Source of the DNA: RYN-133 sp963754285
Lineage (GTDB): Bacteria; Actinomycetota; Actinomycetes; Mycobacteriales; Jatrophihabitantaceae
Direction: 5' to 3'
NCBI GenBank assembly: GCA_963754285.1
Contig: CAVWFN010000013.1
Location: 58,396-122,395 of the forward strand
DNA: 64,000 nt
The notes under the pieces were generated by a model. The model worked only from the letters and a program-made list of their open reading frames with translations. It made no database searches and was not told the DNA's origin. Made by a program: the position numbers and the translations under genes. Within the stretch, counting starts at the first letter, position 1. Every line of letters starts with the position of its first letter. This document shows, one piece after another, positions 17,905-26,404 of this stretch.

Positions 17905-18612
17905 TCAGCTCAGTCGCACGAACACGTGGTCGCTCACGTCACGTGGCAGGGGGGTGCGGTCGCCGTCGGTCCACACCTCGACGCCGCTGCCGGCGCCGGT
18001 CACGTGCACTTCGTGGCCGGGCCGCAGGCCGGTGTCGCTGAGCTGGTGCATGAGGGCGGCGTCGGGCTGCAACTGCTCGCTGATGCGCTCGATGGTGACC
18101 GACTGGCCACCGCCCGCGCCCTGCAGCGCGGCGAAGGTGAGGGTGACCAGATCGCTGTGGTCGTCGGTCGCTCCGAACGGGAGGCCGAGGTCGTCCAGGC
18201 CCGGGATCGGGTTGCCGTGCGGGCACACGAGGGGCTTGTCCAGCATGGCCACGATCCGCCGCTCGACGGCTTCGCTCATCACGTGCTCCCACCGGCACGC
18301 CTCGATATGGACGTCCTCCCAGTCGAGGCCGATGACGTCGACGAGCAGGCGTTCGGCCAGCCGGTGCTTACGCATGACCCCGACCGCCTCGTGGCGACCC
18401 TTCTCGGTCAGTTCGAGGTGCCGGTCGGTGGCCACCTGGAGCAGCCCGTCGCGCTCCATGCGTGCCACGGTCTGGCTCACCGTCGGGCCGCTTTGCCCGA
18501 GCCGCTCAGCGATCCGGGCGCGCAGCGGCACGACGCCCTCTTCCTCGAGCTCGTACACCGTCCGCAAATACATCTCGGTGGTGTCGATGAGATCGCTGTG
18601 ATGGTGACTCAC
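17905..18612 (-). CDS. Iron/manganese-dependent DtxR-family repressor (IdeR-like)
   Basis: A 235-residue DtxR-family regulator. The N-terminal winged helix includes IAERLGQSGPTVSQTVARMERDGLL. The dimerisation/metal domain has DWEDVHIEACRWEHVMSEAVE (Cys and His of the primary site) and CPHGNPIP. A C-terminal SH3-like/FeoA domain is present (SDTGLRPGHEVHVTG). Bound Fe(II) or Mn(II) lets such proteins repress uptake and storage genes. GTG 18612 gives VSHHHSDLIDTTEMYL, the usual start. The gene is just downstream of the sigB-like gene, as ideR is in mycobacteria, which supports IdeR over MntR. Confidence 0.88.
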   Translation of the reverse strand: MSHHHSDLIDTTEMYLRTVYELEEEGVVPLRARIAERLGQSGPTVSQTVARMERDGLLQVATDRHLELTEKGRHEAVGVMRKHRLAERLLVDVIGLDWEDVHIEACRWEHVMSEAVERRIVAMLDKPLVCPHGNPIPGLDDLGLPFGATDDHSDLVTLTFAALQGAGGGQSVTIERISEQLQPDAALMHQLSDTGLRPGHEVHVTGAGSGVEVWTDGDRTPLPRDVSDHVFVRLS

Positions 18613-18726
18613 GGGAGAAGCATATTCCGGCCACCTGACGCAGGGGCCGGAAATAGAGGCGTCCGTGACCACCAGCGCGACGAGCGCTTGCGCGAAGAGC
18701 CCGCCGCCGCGCGAGCGCCGGCGAAC

Positions 18727-19968
18727 TTATTCGTCGAGGTAGTCGCGCAGGACCTGGGCGCGGGAGGGGTGGCGCAGCTTGGCCATCGTCTCGCGCTCGA
18801 TCTGACGGATCCGCTCGCGGGACAGCTTGAACGCGCGGCCGATCTCGTCGAGGGTCTTCGGCTGGACGCCGTCCAGGCCGTAGCGCATCCGCACGACGGC
18901 GGCCTCGCGTGCCTCGAGCGTGTCGAGCACGTCGCTGAGCTGGCGGCGCATCAGGTCGGCCTCGACGGTCTCCTCGGCCTCGCTGGTGCTGCGCTTGTCC
19001 GCGATGAAGTCGCCGAGCGAAGCATCGTCGTCGGTGCCGACCGCCTGGTCGAGACTGACGAGATCACGCGAGAGGTCGATGAGCTCGCGCACGCGCTCCT
19101 CGGTGATGTCGAGCTCGTGCCCGATCTCGGCGTGCGTGGCCTCACGGCCCAGCGTCTGGTTCAGCTCGCGCCGCACCCGCTGCATCTTGTTGACCTGCTC
19201 CACGAGGTGCACGGGCAGTCGAATGGTGCGCGACTGGTCGGCCATCGCTCGGCTGATCGCCTGGCGGATCCACCACGTGGCGTAAGTCGAGAACTTGAAG
19301 CCCTTGGTGTAGTCGAACTTCTCGACCGCGCGGATCAGACCGAGGTTGCCTTCCTGGATCAGGTCGAGGAACGGCATGCCGTGGCCGGTGTAGCGCTTGG
19401 CCAGTGAGACGACCAGACGCAGGTTGGCGCGCAGCAGATGATCCTTCGCGCGCTCGCCGTCGGCGACGAGCAGCCGCATGTCGCGACGCCGTGCGGGCGT
19501 GAACGAGTTGTTCGAGCTCAGCAGGTGGTCTGCGTACAGGCCGGCCTCGATGCGCTTGGACAGGTCGACCTCGTCGGCGGCCGTAAGTAGCGCAACCTTG
19601 CCGATCTCGTTCAGGTACACGCGGACGAGGTCTGCCGACGCGGCCACCTCGTCAAGGTCTGCCGCCGGCGCGGCCTCGGACGGCCCCTCGGCAGCGATCT
19701 TCGCGGCGGTCGCCGTCGCGATCTGCGCCGGGGTCTCGAGCAGCGCGGTCGTCGAGCGACGCGGCTTCGTGGCCGTCTTCGTGGTGCGAGTGGACTTCAC
19801 GGTCGGCTTGCTGGTCCGCTCACTCGCGCGGGCGGTATGGGTCTTGGTGCGGGCAGGGGTCGTTGAGCGACCGGCCGTGCGGGCACGACTGGTCACGGTC
19901 TTCGGTGTTGCCTTGGATGTTGCTGTCACGATCTTTTCGACCACCCCGGTGTCGGGAACTTCCGTCAA
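18727..19968 (-). CDS. sigB: Sigma-70 family factor, SigB/HrdB type
   Basis: A 413-residue sigma factor. Region 1.2 is VRVYLNEIGKVALL; regions 2.1-2.4 run DLIQEGNLGLIRAVEKFDYTKGFKFSTYATWWIRQAI; region 3 follows LGREATHAEIG; and the region 4.2 helix-turn-helix is LDEIGRAFKLSRERIRQIE, ending HPSRAQVLRDYLDE. The N-terminal 110 residues are Thr/Lys/Arg-rich and low in complexity. The TTG at 19968 is the only start that keeps that tail; GTG codons 24 bases or more inside are alternatives. It lacks the long acidic region of the sigA at 35.9 kb. Position beside an IdeR-like gene matches mycobacterial sigB. Confidence 0.9.
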   Translation of the reverse strand: MTEVPDTGVVEKIVTATSKATPKTVTSRARTAGRSTTPARTKTHTARASERTSKPTVKSTRTTKTATKPRRSTTALLETPAQIATATAAKIAAEGPSEAAPAADLDEVAASADLVRVYLNEIGKVALLTAADEVDLSKRIEAGLYADHLLSSNNSFTPARRRDMRLLVADGERAKDHLLRANLRLVVSLAKRYTGHGMPFLDLIQEGNLGLIRAVEKFDYTKGFKFSTYATWWIRQAISRAMADQSRTIRLPVHLVEQVNKMQRVRRELNQTLGREATHAEIGHELDITEERVRELIDLSRDLVSLDQAVGTDDDASLGDFIADKRSTSEAEETVEADLMRRQLSDVLDTLEAREAAVVRMRYGLDGVQPKTLDEIGRAFKLSRERIRQIERETMAKLRHPSRAQVLRDYLDE

Positions 19969-20042
19969 CGATGACTTCGATGACGATCTGTTTCGGGTTC
20001 ACTGTTTGAACGTTTCGAACCCCCTGTGGTGTTCCCGCGCTC

Positions 20043-20471
20043 TCAGAACTCCAGCAGGATCGTGATCGGGCCGTCATTCACCAGCTCCAACGCCATCTGC
20101 GCCCCGAAACGTCCCGTCTCCACGTGCGCACCAAGATCTCGTAGGGCAGCCACGACAGCGTCGACCAACGGCTCGGCGACCGGCCCGGGCGCTGCTGCCG
20201 TCCAGGTAGGCCGACGGCCCTTGCGGGCATCGCCATACAGTGTGAACTGGCTCACCACCAGCACGGCGGCCTCGCCGGGCAGGTCGGCGACGCTGAGTTC
20301 GTCACGAAGGACCCGCAAGCCGTGGATCTTCCGGGCCAGCGCGGCGGCCCGGGCCTCGTCGTCGTCACGCCCGATCCCGACGAGAGCGACGAGGCCCGTC
20401 CCGATCTGCGCGATCTGCTCGCCGTCGACGGTCACCGACGCGCGACTGACCCGCTGCACCACCGCTCTCAC
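20043..20471 (-). CDS. dtd: D-aminoacyl-tRNA deacylase
   Basis: A 142-residue enzyme that frees tRNA from D-amino acids and from mischarged glycine. The family motifs are complete: start VRAVVQRVSRASVTVDG, central SQFTLYGDARKGRRPTW (catalytic SQxTLY), and C-terminal GRFGAQMALELVNDGPITILLEF containing the Gly-cisPro-like NDGPIT. GTG 20471 is the natural start. It lies 13 bases downstream of the methyltransferase gene on the same strand and is probably transcribed with it. Confidence 0.95.
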   Translation of the reverse strand: MRAVVQRVSRASVTVDGEQIAQIGTGLVALVGIGRDDDEARAAALARKIHGLRVLRDELSVADLPGEAAVLVVSQFTLYGDARKGRRPTWTAAAPGPVAEPLVDAVVAALRDLGAHVETGRFGAQMALELVNDGPITILLEF

Positions 20472-20484
20472 GCGGTCACCCGCT

Positions 20485-22041
20485 TCACTGGACGACCTCG
20501 AGCAGGCCCCGGCCGACCAGATCGCGGACGACCGGGGCGACCGCAGCCGCCACCTCTGCCGTTTCGGCGCCGGCCGTCGCCGCCAGCACGTCGACGAGCA
20601 CGCCAAGCCGAAGCCGCCCGTCACACGCCGCGACCAAACCGGCCATCGCGTCGTCGGCCGCCACCTCCCACCGCAGCCCGTCCGCCTGCCGCAGGTGCAC
20701 CGTCAGCTGGGTCCACCCGTCGTCGCCGACGAGGTCCTCCTGGACGCGCGCGAGACCCGTTCCGTGTCGCAACCGCGCAGCCAGCAGCGCCGCGTCGTCG
20801 TGGGCGGCCAGCCACCGACGCCGGGCCACCCAGGCATCGATATGAGGACCGCACGGCTGCTCGACCGCCTGCGGCACGTCCTCGCACACCACCTGTGGCG
20901 ATGGGCCGTCGTTGCGCCACAGCGAGACGAGGCCCATGCCCACTGCGGCAATGCCCTCGCTCTCGAACCAGCCCAGCCATCGGTCATAGCGCTCACGCCA
21001 GCGCACCGTCCCAGGTGTCTCGCCGGCATCGCGCAGCCACAGCGTCACGTACTGCCCCGGATCGGCGATCTCGCGCTGCCACACCCACGCATCGCACGGC
21101 GCACCCTCGAGCCACCCCGCGACCCGGCCCGCCCAGTCGCCGTCGGCCGGAATGATCCAGTTCGCCAGCAGCGACGCAGTCCCGTCCGTGTCCAGCACGG
21201 CCGGTATTCCGCTGACCAACGCAGCGCTCGCCGCGTCGCCGGCCAGACCGCTGTCGCGGTAGTCATAGCCGCCGGAGCGGCGATCGAATCCGGGCGAGAC
21301 GACGAACGGGGGATTGGCCACCACCAGCCCGAAACGGTCGTCGCCCACCGGGTCGAGCAGCGAACCCTGCCGCAGTTGCCACGCCTGGCCGGACAAGTGG
21401 GCGGTCGTCGCGGCGTACCGCAGGGCTCGGGCGCTGATGTCGGTGGCGACCACGGCGCCGGCGTGGGTGCCGGCGTGCAACGCCTGCACACCGCAGCCGG
21501 TGCCGAGATCGAGCGCTCTGGCGACCCCGCGCCGGATCGTCGCCTGCGCGAGAGTCACCGAGGCCGAGCCGACGCCGAGCACGTGGTCGGGCGCGAGCGG
21601 TCCCGGACGCACGTCTGAACCGAAGTCCGACAGCACCCACCACGGTCCGTCCGTGTCGGTCGCGTACGGGCGCACCTCGACGCGAGCACGAACCGAGTCA
21701 CCGCTGACCTCGACCAGCTCGTGGGCCGCGGCCAGGTCGAGCGGACGCAGCGCCACCCGCGCGTCGTGATCGGACACTGTCTCGCCGAGCAGGAACAAGC
21801 GCGCCAAAGTGGCGAGCCGCTCGCCGCGAGGTAACGCGCGTGCCACGCCGGTGAGGTCGCCGCGCTGATGAGCCGCCCGTCCGACCGGTCCGAGCAGGTC
21901 GGAAACCCCGTCGACGGTGAAGTCGTCGAGCGCTTGACGCAGCAGTGCCAGCGACACCGTGCCGAGCAGGGGAGTGGTCACCGGGCCATCCTCGTACCGG
22001 GCGGGATTAAGTGGTTCTATGGGGTTGTGCGTCGAAGTCAT
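20485..22041 (-). CDS. Class I SAM-dependent methyltransferase (RsmC/HemK-type NPPF)
   Basis: A 518-residue protein. An N-terminal helical region (TPLLGTVSLALLRQALDDFTVDGVSDLLGP ... HDARVALRPLDLA) comes first. The Rossmann methyltransferase core has motif I ALDLGTGCGVQALHAG and the N-methyltransferase signature VVANPPFVVSPGFD. A long C-terminal winged-helix-like tail (LRQADGLRWEVAADDAMAGLVAACDGRLRLGVLVDVLA) ends it. NPPF enzymes methylate exocyclic or side-chain nitrogens of RNA or protein; the exact target is unknown. The start is ATG 22041. An 8-bp palindrome lies at the start, shared with the divergent DUF3099 gene. Confidence 0.8.
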   Translation of the reverse strand: MTSTHNPIEPLNPARYEDGPVTTPLLGTVSLALLRQALDDFTVDGVSDLLGPVGRAAHQRGDLTGVARALPRGERLATLARLFLLGETVSDHDARVALRPLDLAAAHELVEVSGDSVRARVEVRPYATDTDGPWWVLSDFGSDVRPGPLAPDHVLGVGSASVTLAQATIRRGVARALDLGTGCGVQALHAGTHAGAVVATDISARALRYAATTAHLSGQAWQLRQGSLLDPVGDDRFGLVVANPPFVVSPGFDRRSGGYDYRDSGLAGDAASAALVSGIPAVLDTDGTASLLANWIIPADGDWAGRVAGWLEGAPCDAWVWQREIADPGQYVTLWLRDAGETPGTVRWRERYDRWLGWFESEGIAAVGMGLVSLWRNDGPSPQVVCEDVPQAVEQPCGPHIDAWVARRRWLAAHDDAALLAARLRHGTGLARVQEDLVGDDGWTQLTVHLRQADGLRWEVAADDAMAGLVAACDGRLRLGVLVDVLAATAGAETAEVAAAVAPVVRDLVGRGLLEVVQ

Positions 22042-22350
22042 GGTGATCAACCCGCGTTGATCACGACCGCGCCGCAAGATCGCAGCGACGAGTACGACAA
22101 GCGACGCAAGAAGTACGCGATCATGATGGCCACCCGCGCACTGTGCGTGCTCCTCGCCGCACTCACCTACCGCGTCTCGTTCGCGCTGGCAATGGTGTTC
22201 GTCGTCGCCGGGATCGTCCTGCCGTGGTGCGCGGTGCTGATCGCGAACGATCGCCCGGTCAAGCGGCGTGTCGCCGATCTCGGGTACGTAGCAGTGTCTA
22301 CTGATCGTGCGCTGCCGGCGGGCACGGACGACAGGGTCGTTGACGGCTGA
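22027..22350 (+). CDS. DUF3099 small membrane protein
   Basis: A 107-residue protein. The conserved RSDEYDKRRKKYAIMMATRALCVLLAAL leads into two hydrophobic segments (residues about 32-70), ending CAVLIANDRPVKRR. This is the DUF3099 pattern of actinobacteria; function is unknown. Start options are GTG 22027, which overlaps the divergent methyltransferase start by 15 bases, or TTG 22057, which does not. The relative order DUF3099-DUF3039-YihY copies mycobacterial Rv2709-Rv2708c-Rv2707. Confidence 0.78.
   Translation: MRRSHGDQPALITTAPQDRSDEYDKRRKKYAIMMATRALCVLLAALTYRVSFALAMVFVVAGIVLPWCAVLIANDRPVKRRVADLGYVAVSTDRALPAGTDDRVVDG
22043..22064. promoter_or_regulatory. Palindrome at divergent starts, possible operator
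   Basis: A perfect 8-bp inverted repeat, GTGATCAA-N6-TTGATCAC, sits over the start of the methyltransferase gene and the beginning of DUF3099. Size and symmetry suit a dimeric regulator. No regulator is identified. Confidence 0.4.
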
Positions 22351-22376
22351 GAAATGGCTGGCGAGAGGATGGTCCG

Positions 22377-22601
22377 GTGAGTGAGACCGAGGTCGTCGAA
22401 CGGCCGTCCCCCAGCACGTCCGACACCGACGACGGCGACGACGTGTTCCATTACGTGATCAAGTCGCACATCGTCGAGAGCGCGGTGACCGGCAAGATGG
22501 TTCAGGCGATCTGCGGCGCGGTGTTTCCGGTGACCAAGACGCCCAAGCCCGGGTCGCCTGTGTGCCCGAAGTGCCAAGAGATCTACGACGCGACGTCCTG
22601 A
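22377..22601 (+). CDS. DUF3039 zinc-ribbon-like protein
   Basis: A 74-residue protein of DUF3039. The core is FHYVIKSHIVESAVTGKMVQAICGAVFPVTKTPKPGSPVCPKCQEIYD, with Cys at the CG knuckle and CPKC making a likely zinc site. Function is unknown, but the family is near-universal in actinobacteria. The start is GTG 22377, preceded by gagaggatgg. Its end overlaps the convergent YihY gene by 19 bases. Confidence 0.85.
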   Translation: MSETEVVERPSPSTSDTDDGDDVFHYVIKSHIVESAVTGKMVQAICGAVFPVTKTPKPGSPVCPKCQEIYDATS

Positions 22602-23626
22602 CTTGACTCCGGCTCATCCGGCTCGTCGCTCGTCGAGATCCGCCGCCACTCCTTCGGGTTGAGCACCCGCGGCTTGCGCGGTTCCGACGGCTTGTACTGC
22701 TCGATCGCGGCGTTGAACTCCGCCCCGAGCAACACCCCTAGCGCAAGCACGAAGAAGAACAGCAACGCGGCGATCGGTGCCGCGATCGTCCCGTAGGCGG
22801 CGCTGTTGTGCTCGACGATGAACGTGATGTACGTGCGCAGCCCGGCCGATCCCGCGAGGAACACGAGGATCGCCAACACCGCGCCGGGCACCCCGCGCCG
22901 CCAGGGCAACCGCTTCGGTGGCGCGAGGTGATAGAGCGTGGTGAGCCCGACCAGCAACAGCACACCGACAACGGGGTAGTAGCCGTTGTCGATCAAGCCT
23001 CCCAGCGCCGCCCGCGAGCTCTTCGGCAGTACTCGTTTGAGCAGCGTCGGGCCGAGCACGAGCAGCGGTAACACGACGACCCCGATCGCGACCGAGCCCA
23101 GGAACAGCCACAGCGCGAGCAGACGGCTGCGAACCGCGCCGCGCAGATCACGCATGCCGTAGGCGATGGTGATGGTGTTGACGAAGGTGGCCGTCGCCGA
23201 CGAGCCGGCCCACATCGCGATCAGAAAGCCGAGGCTGATGATGTCGGCCCGGCCGCTGTGCAACACGTCGTAGAGCATCGGATGGATGACGTCGTGCACC
23301 ACCTGCTTGCTGAACGCCGAGTTCAGCGTGGCCTCGATCCGCGCCTCGGTGCGGTTCACCGTCGAGGTGCCGAACCAGCGCGACACGTAGCCGAGAGTCG
23401 CCACGAGCGCCAGGAACAGCGAGGGCAACGAGAGCAGCTGCCAGAACGCGGCCTCGGCCGACAGGCCCAGCACACGGTCCTGCCAGGCCTTCGCGATCGC
23501 GCGGCGCAGCAACACCGGGAGCAGGCGCAGCCAATGCGCGACGCGCATCACCGCCCGTCCCACAACATGCCGAACCGGGTCCACGAGAGACAAGTGTGCC
23601 GACTGCACCGTGCCTGCCGTCCGCAT
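22583..23626 (-). CDS. YihY/BrkB-family membrane protein
   Basis: A 347-residue protein with six hydrophobic segments of the YihY (formerly ribonuclease BN) family. Landmarks are SAEAAFWQLLSLPSLFLALVATLGYV, the GFLIAMWAGSSATATFVNTITIAYG segment typical of the family, and the end AAPIAALLFFFVLALGVLLGAEFNAAIEQ. It has a charged cytoplasmic tail. Its role is unknown; transport or envelope functions are suggested in other species. The start ATG 23626 could be replaced by an internal codon before VAHWLRLLP. It corresponds to mycobacterial Rv2707 by position. Confidence 0.85.
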   Translation of the reverse strand: MRTAGTVQSAHLSLVDPVRHVVGRAVMRVAHWLRLLPVLLRRAIAKAWQDRVLGLSAEAAFWQLLSLPSLFLALVATLGYVSRWFGTSTVNRTEARIEATLNSAFSKQVVHDVIHPMLYDVLHSGRADIISLGFLIAMWAGSSATATFVNTITIAYGMRDLRGAVRSRLLALWLFLGSVAIGVVVLPLLVLGPTLLKRVLPKSSRAALGGLIDNGYYPVVGVLLLVGLTTLYHLAPPKRLPWRRGVPGAVLAILVFLAGSAGLRTYITFIVEHNSAAYGTIAAPIAALLFFFVLALGVLLGAEFNAAIEQYKPSEPRKPRVLNPKEWRRISTSDEPDEPESSQDVAS

Positions 23627-23766
23627 CTGGCGGCACGGGTGTGTCGCTTCCCATGACGGCGAGTCGTCTCCGGACGGTGATCACCACCCGGTTAGGGTGG
23701 GCGACCGCGGCAGCCGCGCCGCACGGTCAGGACACCACTACGCACGCCGGGGGAAGACGAAAGATC

Positions 23767-25470
23767 GTGGCAGCACCCCGGCAGCGTCCCCAGCCCGCGC
23801 TGCGCGCCTGGCAGCGCGCGGCGCTGGCCAGCTACGAAGCCACGGACGGGCCGCGCCGCGACTTCCTCGTCACGGCCACCCCCGGTGCGGGGAAGACGAC
23901 CTTCGCGCTGACGCTTGCTGCCCGGCTGCTCGAGCGCCGCGCAATCGATCGCGTCGTCGTTGTTGCGCCGACCGATCACCTGCGCACCCAGTGGGCCGAT
24001 GCCGCCGACCGGATGGGCATCGGTCTCGACGCCGCGTTGTCGAACGCGACCGGGCCCGTGCGCCCGGATCTCACGGGCTACGTGACCACCTACGCACAGG
24101 TTGCGGCGAAGCCGGCGTTGCACCAAGCCCGCACCATGCACAAGCGGACGCTGGTCGTCCTCGACGAAGTGCACCACGCCGGGGACGGCCTGTCGTGGGG
24201 TGAGGCAGTCGCAGCGGCGTTCGAGAGCGCCGCACGGCGCCTGTGCCTGACCGGAACCCCGTTCCGCACGCGCCCGGACGAGCGCATCCCGTTCGTCCGC
24301 TACGAGTCCGACACCGATGGCGGGTACCAGAGCAGCGCTGATTTCACCTACAGCTACCGCGAAGCGCTCGCCGACGGCGTCGTGCGCCCCGTCGTCTTCG
24401 CTGCGTACACCGGTACGTCGCGCTGGCGCAACAGCGCCGGAGAGGTCATTGCCGCCTCGCTCACCGACGCCGGCACCAAGCGCACCGAAGCGACGGCATG
24501 GCGCACCGCGCTCAACCCCAAGGGGCGCTGGGTGCCGCACGTCATCGCGGCGATGGACGAGCGCATCACGCACCTGCGCGACAACGGCGTCCCCGACGCC
24601 GCAGGCCTCGTGCTTGCCAGCGACCAGGACGACGCGCGCGAGTACGCCGCGATCGTCGAGCACGTGACCGGCCATCGGCCCGTGCTCATCCTGTCCGACG
24701 ACCCCAAGGCCGCGGACAAGATCGCCGCGTTCACCACCGGCGACCAGCGCATGGCGGTCTGCGTTCGCATGGTGTCCGAGGGCGTCGACGTCCCACGGGC
24801 AGCGTGCCTGGCGTGGATGACGTCGTACCGGACGCCGCTGTTCTTCGCTCAAGGCGTCGGACGCGTCGTGCGTGCCCGGGGCCGACACGAGACGGCAACG
24901 GTGTTCCTGCCAGCGGTACGGCCGTTGCTCGCCCTGGCCGCGGAACTCGAGGACGAGCGAAACCACGTCATACCGCCGCCGTCGGCCGACGACCCGACGC
25001 TGCTCGACGTCGAACCGACCGACGAGGTCGAGACCGACGCCGAGGGCTATGAACTGGTCGACGCCGATGCCGCGTTCGCGCACGTGCTGCATGCCGGACG
25101 AGCCGTGGTGGCCGCGCCGGAGCTCTCGAGTGACGACGAGGACTTCCTGGGCCTGCCCGGCATCCTCTCGCCCGAGCAGATGGCCCAGGTGCTCGCGCGC
25201 CGCGACGAGCACGCCCGCAAGCGGGCGAGCTCGGTCGAGGCGGTGCAGCCGTCGGTCGAAGCGACCGCGTGGCGGGCCGGCGCCCAGCTACGGCGCGAGG
25301 TCAATCGCCTCGTCGGCGTGCTCGCGGCCAGACAAGGCAGCGCGCATGCCCAGATCCACGCCCTGCTGCGTCGCGCCGTACCAGGACCGGCCTCCGCGGC
25401 GGCCAGTGTCGAGGTGCTCGAGCAACGCCGCGACCACCTGCTCGGACTGCTCGGCGGCGCGGGCGCGTGA
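23767..25470 (+). CDS. DEAD/DEAH (XPB/RAD25-like) superfamily 2 helicase
   Basis: About 567 residues. The Walker A motif is VTATPGAGKTTFALTLA, motif II is VVLDEVHHA (DEVH), motif III is CLTGTPFRT, and motifs V-VI are VRMVSEGVDVPRAACLAW and FFAQGVGRVVRARG. These are typical of the XPB-like branch of bacterial SF2 helicases that translocate on duplex DNA. The C-terminal 150 residues are unassigned and include VNRLVGVLAARQGSAHAQIHALLRRAVPG. I start at GTG 23767, which follows gggggaagacg at a good distance. The ATG at 23653 is in frame but has no visible ribosome site and would overlap nothing useful. Confidence 0.85.
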   Translation: MAAPRQRPQPALRAWQRAALASYEATDGPRRDFLVTATPGAGKTTFALTLAARLLERRAIDRVVVVAPTDHLRTQWADAADRMGIGLDAALSNATGPVRPDLTGYVTTYAQVAAKPALHQARTMHKRTLVVLDEVHHAGDGLSWGEAVAAAFESAARRLCLTGTPFRTRPDERIPFVRYESDTDGGYQSSADFTYSYREALADGVVRPVVFAAYTGTSRWRNSAGEVIAASLTDAGTKRTEATAWRTALNPKGRWVPHVIAAMDERITHLRDNGVPDAAGLVLASDQDDAREYAAIVEHVTGHRPVLILSDDPKAADKIAAFTTGDQRMAVCVRMVSEGVDVPRAACLAWMTSYRTPLFFAQGVGRVVRARGRHETATVFLPAVRPLLALAAELEDERNHVIPPPSADDPTLLDVEPTDEVETDAEGYELVDADAAFAHVLHAGRAVVAAPELSSDDEDFLGLPGILSPEQMAQVLARRDEHARKRASSVEAVQPSVEATAWRAGAQLRREVNRLVGVLAARQGSAHAQIHALLRRAVPGPASAAASVEVLEQRRDHLLGLLGGAGA

Positions 25471-25769
25471 GGCGGCCCGATTCGGTCGACCGGGGCAGGC
25501 ACTCGTCGCCGCTGTGCCGGCGATGTGACCCTCGCCGCGAATACCGATAAGCGGAATGGCGGGCTGGGTATCACCGGTTGTAGCTATTGCTCGATGTAAC
25601 AGGATCGAAAAATTCTCCGTCGGGGTGTCGTGCACGTCACGGTCCTCGGCGGTGGTTTCGTTAGGCACCGGAGTACCGCAGCTACCGTCGCAAGCGGAGT
25701 GACGGCTCACGGTATGGCGTTACCAGCCGATACGTACGGTAGGACCACAGACAGAGAAGAGGTGCCGAC
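25471..25769. other. Intergenic, AT-richer leader region
   Basis: This stretch of 299 bases has no convincing gene. Part of it (about 25,575-25,615, gtagctattgctcgatgtaac then aaaaattc) is clearly AT-richer than the surroundings and is probably promoter DNA for the DUF7455 gene. A TANNNT-type element (tacggt) lies near 25,735. I see no recognisable RNA gene. Confidence 0.4.
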
Positions 25770-25997
25770 ATGACCCCCACCATCGACGCACGTGAATTGA
25801 CCGCCCTGGACCGCTGCGACCGCTGCGGCGCACAGGCCTATGTCCGCACGGTCCTGGGCTCCGGCTCGGAGTTGCTCTTCTGCAATCACCACTGGCACCA
25901 GAACTCGGACCGCCTGCGTGAGATCGCAGTGACCATTCAGGACGAGACGAACCGTCTCGACGAGGTCCCCGCCGTCGCCGCCCTCGATGAGCACTGA
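25770..25997 (+). CDS. Small zinc-ribbon-like protein (DUF7455)
   Basis: A 75-residue protein: LTALDRCDRCGAQAYVRTVLGSGSELLFCNHHWHQNSDRLREIA. The CxxC and CNHH pairs make a plausible zinc site. It matches the small actinobacterial family now called DUF7455; function is unknown. ATG 25770 follows agagaagaggtgccgac, an excellent ribosome site, and a strong intrinsic terminator follows. Its own promoter and terminator mark it as a stand-alone, probably well expressed gene. Confidence 0.85.
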   Translation: MTPTIDARELTALDRCDRCGAQAYVRTVLGSGSELLFCNHHWHQNSDRLREIAVTIQDETNRLDEVPAVAALDEH

Positions 25998-26038
25998 TCT
26001 CGGTCCGCACTGATTTCGCGGGCACTGACCCGCTTCGC

Positions 26039-26067
26039 AAGGCCCCGTCCGCGCCGGACGGGGCCTT
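26039..26067 (+). terminator. Intrinsic terminator with T-run
   Basis: A 13-bp perfect stem (26039-26051 with 26055-26067), a 3-base loop and a following gctttt. It ends the DUF7455 transcript. Confidence 0.92.
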
Positions 26068-26105
26068 GCTTTTATCGTGCGAAATTCGTCACCGTCTGCC
26101 CGGTT

Positions 26106-26111
26106 TAGGGT
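26106..26111 (+). promoter_or_regulatory. Candidate -10 element (TAGGGT)
   Basis: A TANNNT-type element, TAGGGT, lies 26 bases before the ATG of the small membrane peptide gene and after the previous terminator. The -35 is not clear; ttcgtc is at 26,085. Confidence 0.35.
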
Positions 26112-26137
26112 CTGCGTGAGGCGGGCAGACCAACTAC

Positions 26138-26299
26138 ATGATGACCTTGCTCGTGGTGTTCGCGGCCGTTGCTTTCGTTGTGCTTGCGGGTGAAGCAGTG
26201 CGTGGTCAGTGCCGACGGATGCTCGTTCGGCCGGTGCCGCTCGTGAGCGCGAACGACGTGAGTGTCGACGCGCAGGCAGCGACCGCGGTAGCTGCCTGA
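26138..26299 (+). CDS. 53-residue small membrane protein
   Basis: A short open frame starting with two consecutive ATGs. Its first 17 residues (MMTLLVVFAAVAFVVLA) form one hydrophobic helix. A basic stretch follows (RGQCRRMLVRP), then a polar Ala/Val/Asp-rich tail. It is bracketed by its own candidate -10 and a hairpin terminator, and the reverse strand has no better explanation. I do not recognise a family. An alternative is that the frame is fortuitous within a non-coding RNA. Confidence 0.5.
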   Translation: MMTLLVVFAAVAFVVLAGEAVRGQCRRMLVRPVPLVSANDVSVDAQAATAVAA

Positions 26300-26326
26300 G
26301 GCAGGACACACCAAGCTCGAGTTACC

Positions 26327-26357
26327 ACGGCGCCGTCCCCTTGCGGGGCGGCGCCGT
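26327..26357 (+). terminator. Hairpin terminator after small membrane gene
   Basis: A stem of 13 pairs (26327-26340 with 26345-26357; one bulged T), loop ttgc, 27 bases past the 53-residue frame. Confidence 0.75.
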
Positions 26358-26404
26358 TGTCATGCTTCCACGGTCGTCCTCCCACGGCGCGCGTGAACCG
26401 GTGA

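Noticed and set aside
17539..19407. Long open frame (622 codons) on the plus strand
   Set aside because: It is antisense to gltD, the DtxR-family gene and sigB; high GC makes long antisense frames common. No domain sense.
23692..25212. Minus-strand open frame of 506 codons
   Set aside because: Antisense to the helicase, which has all SF2 motifs.
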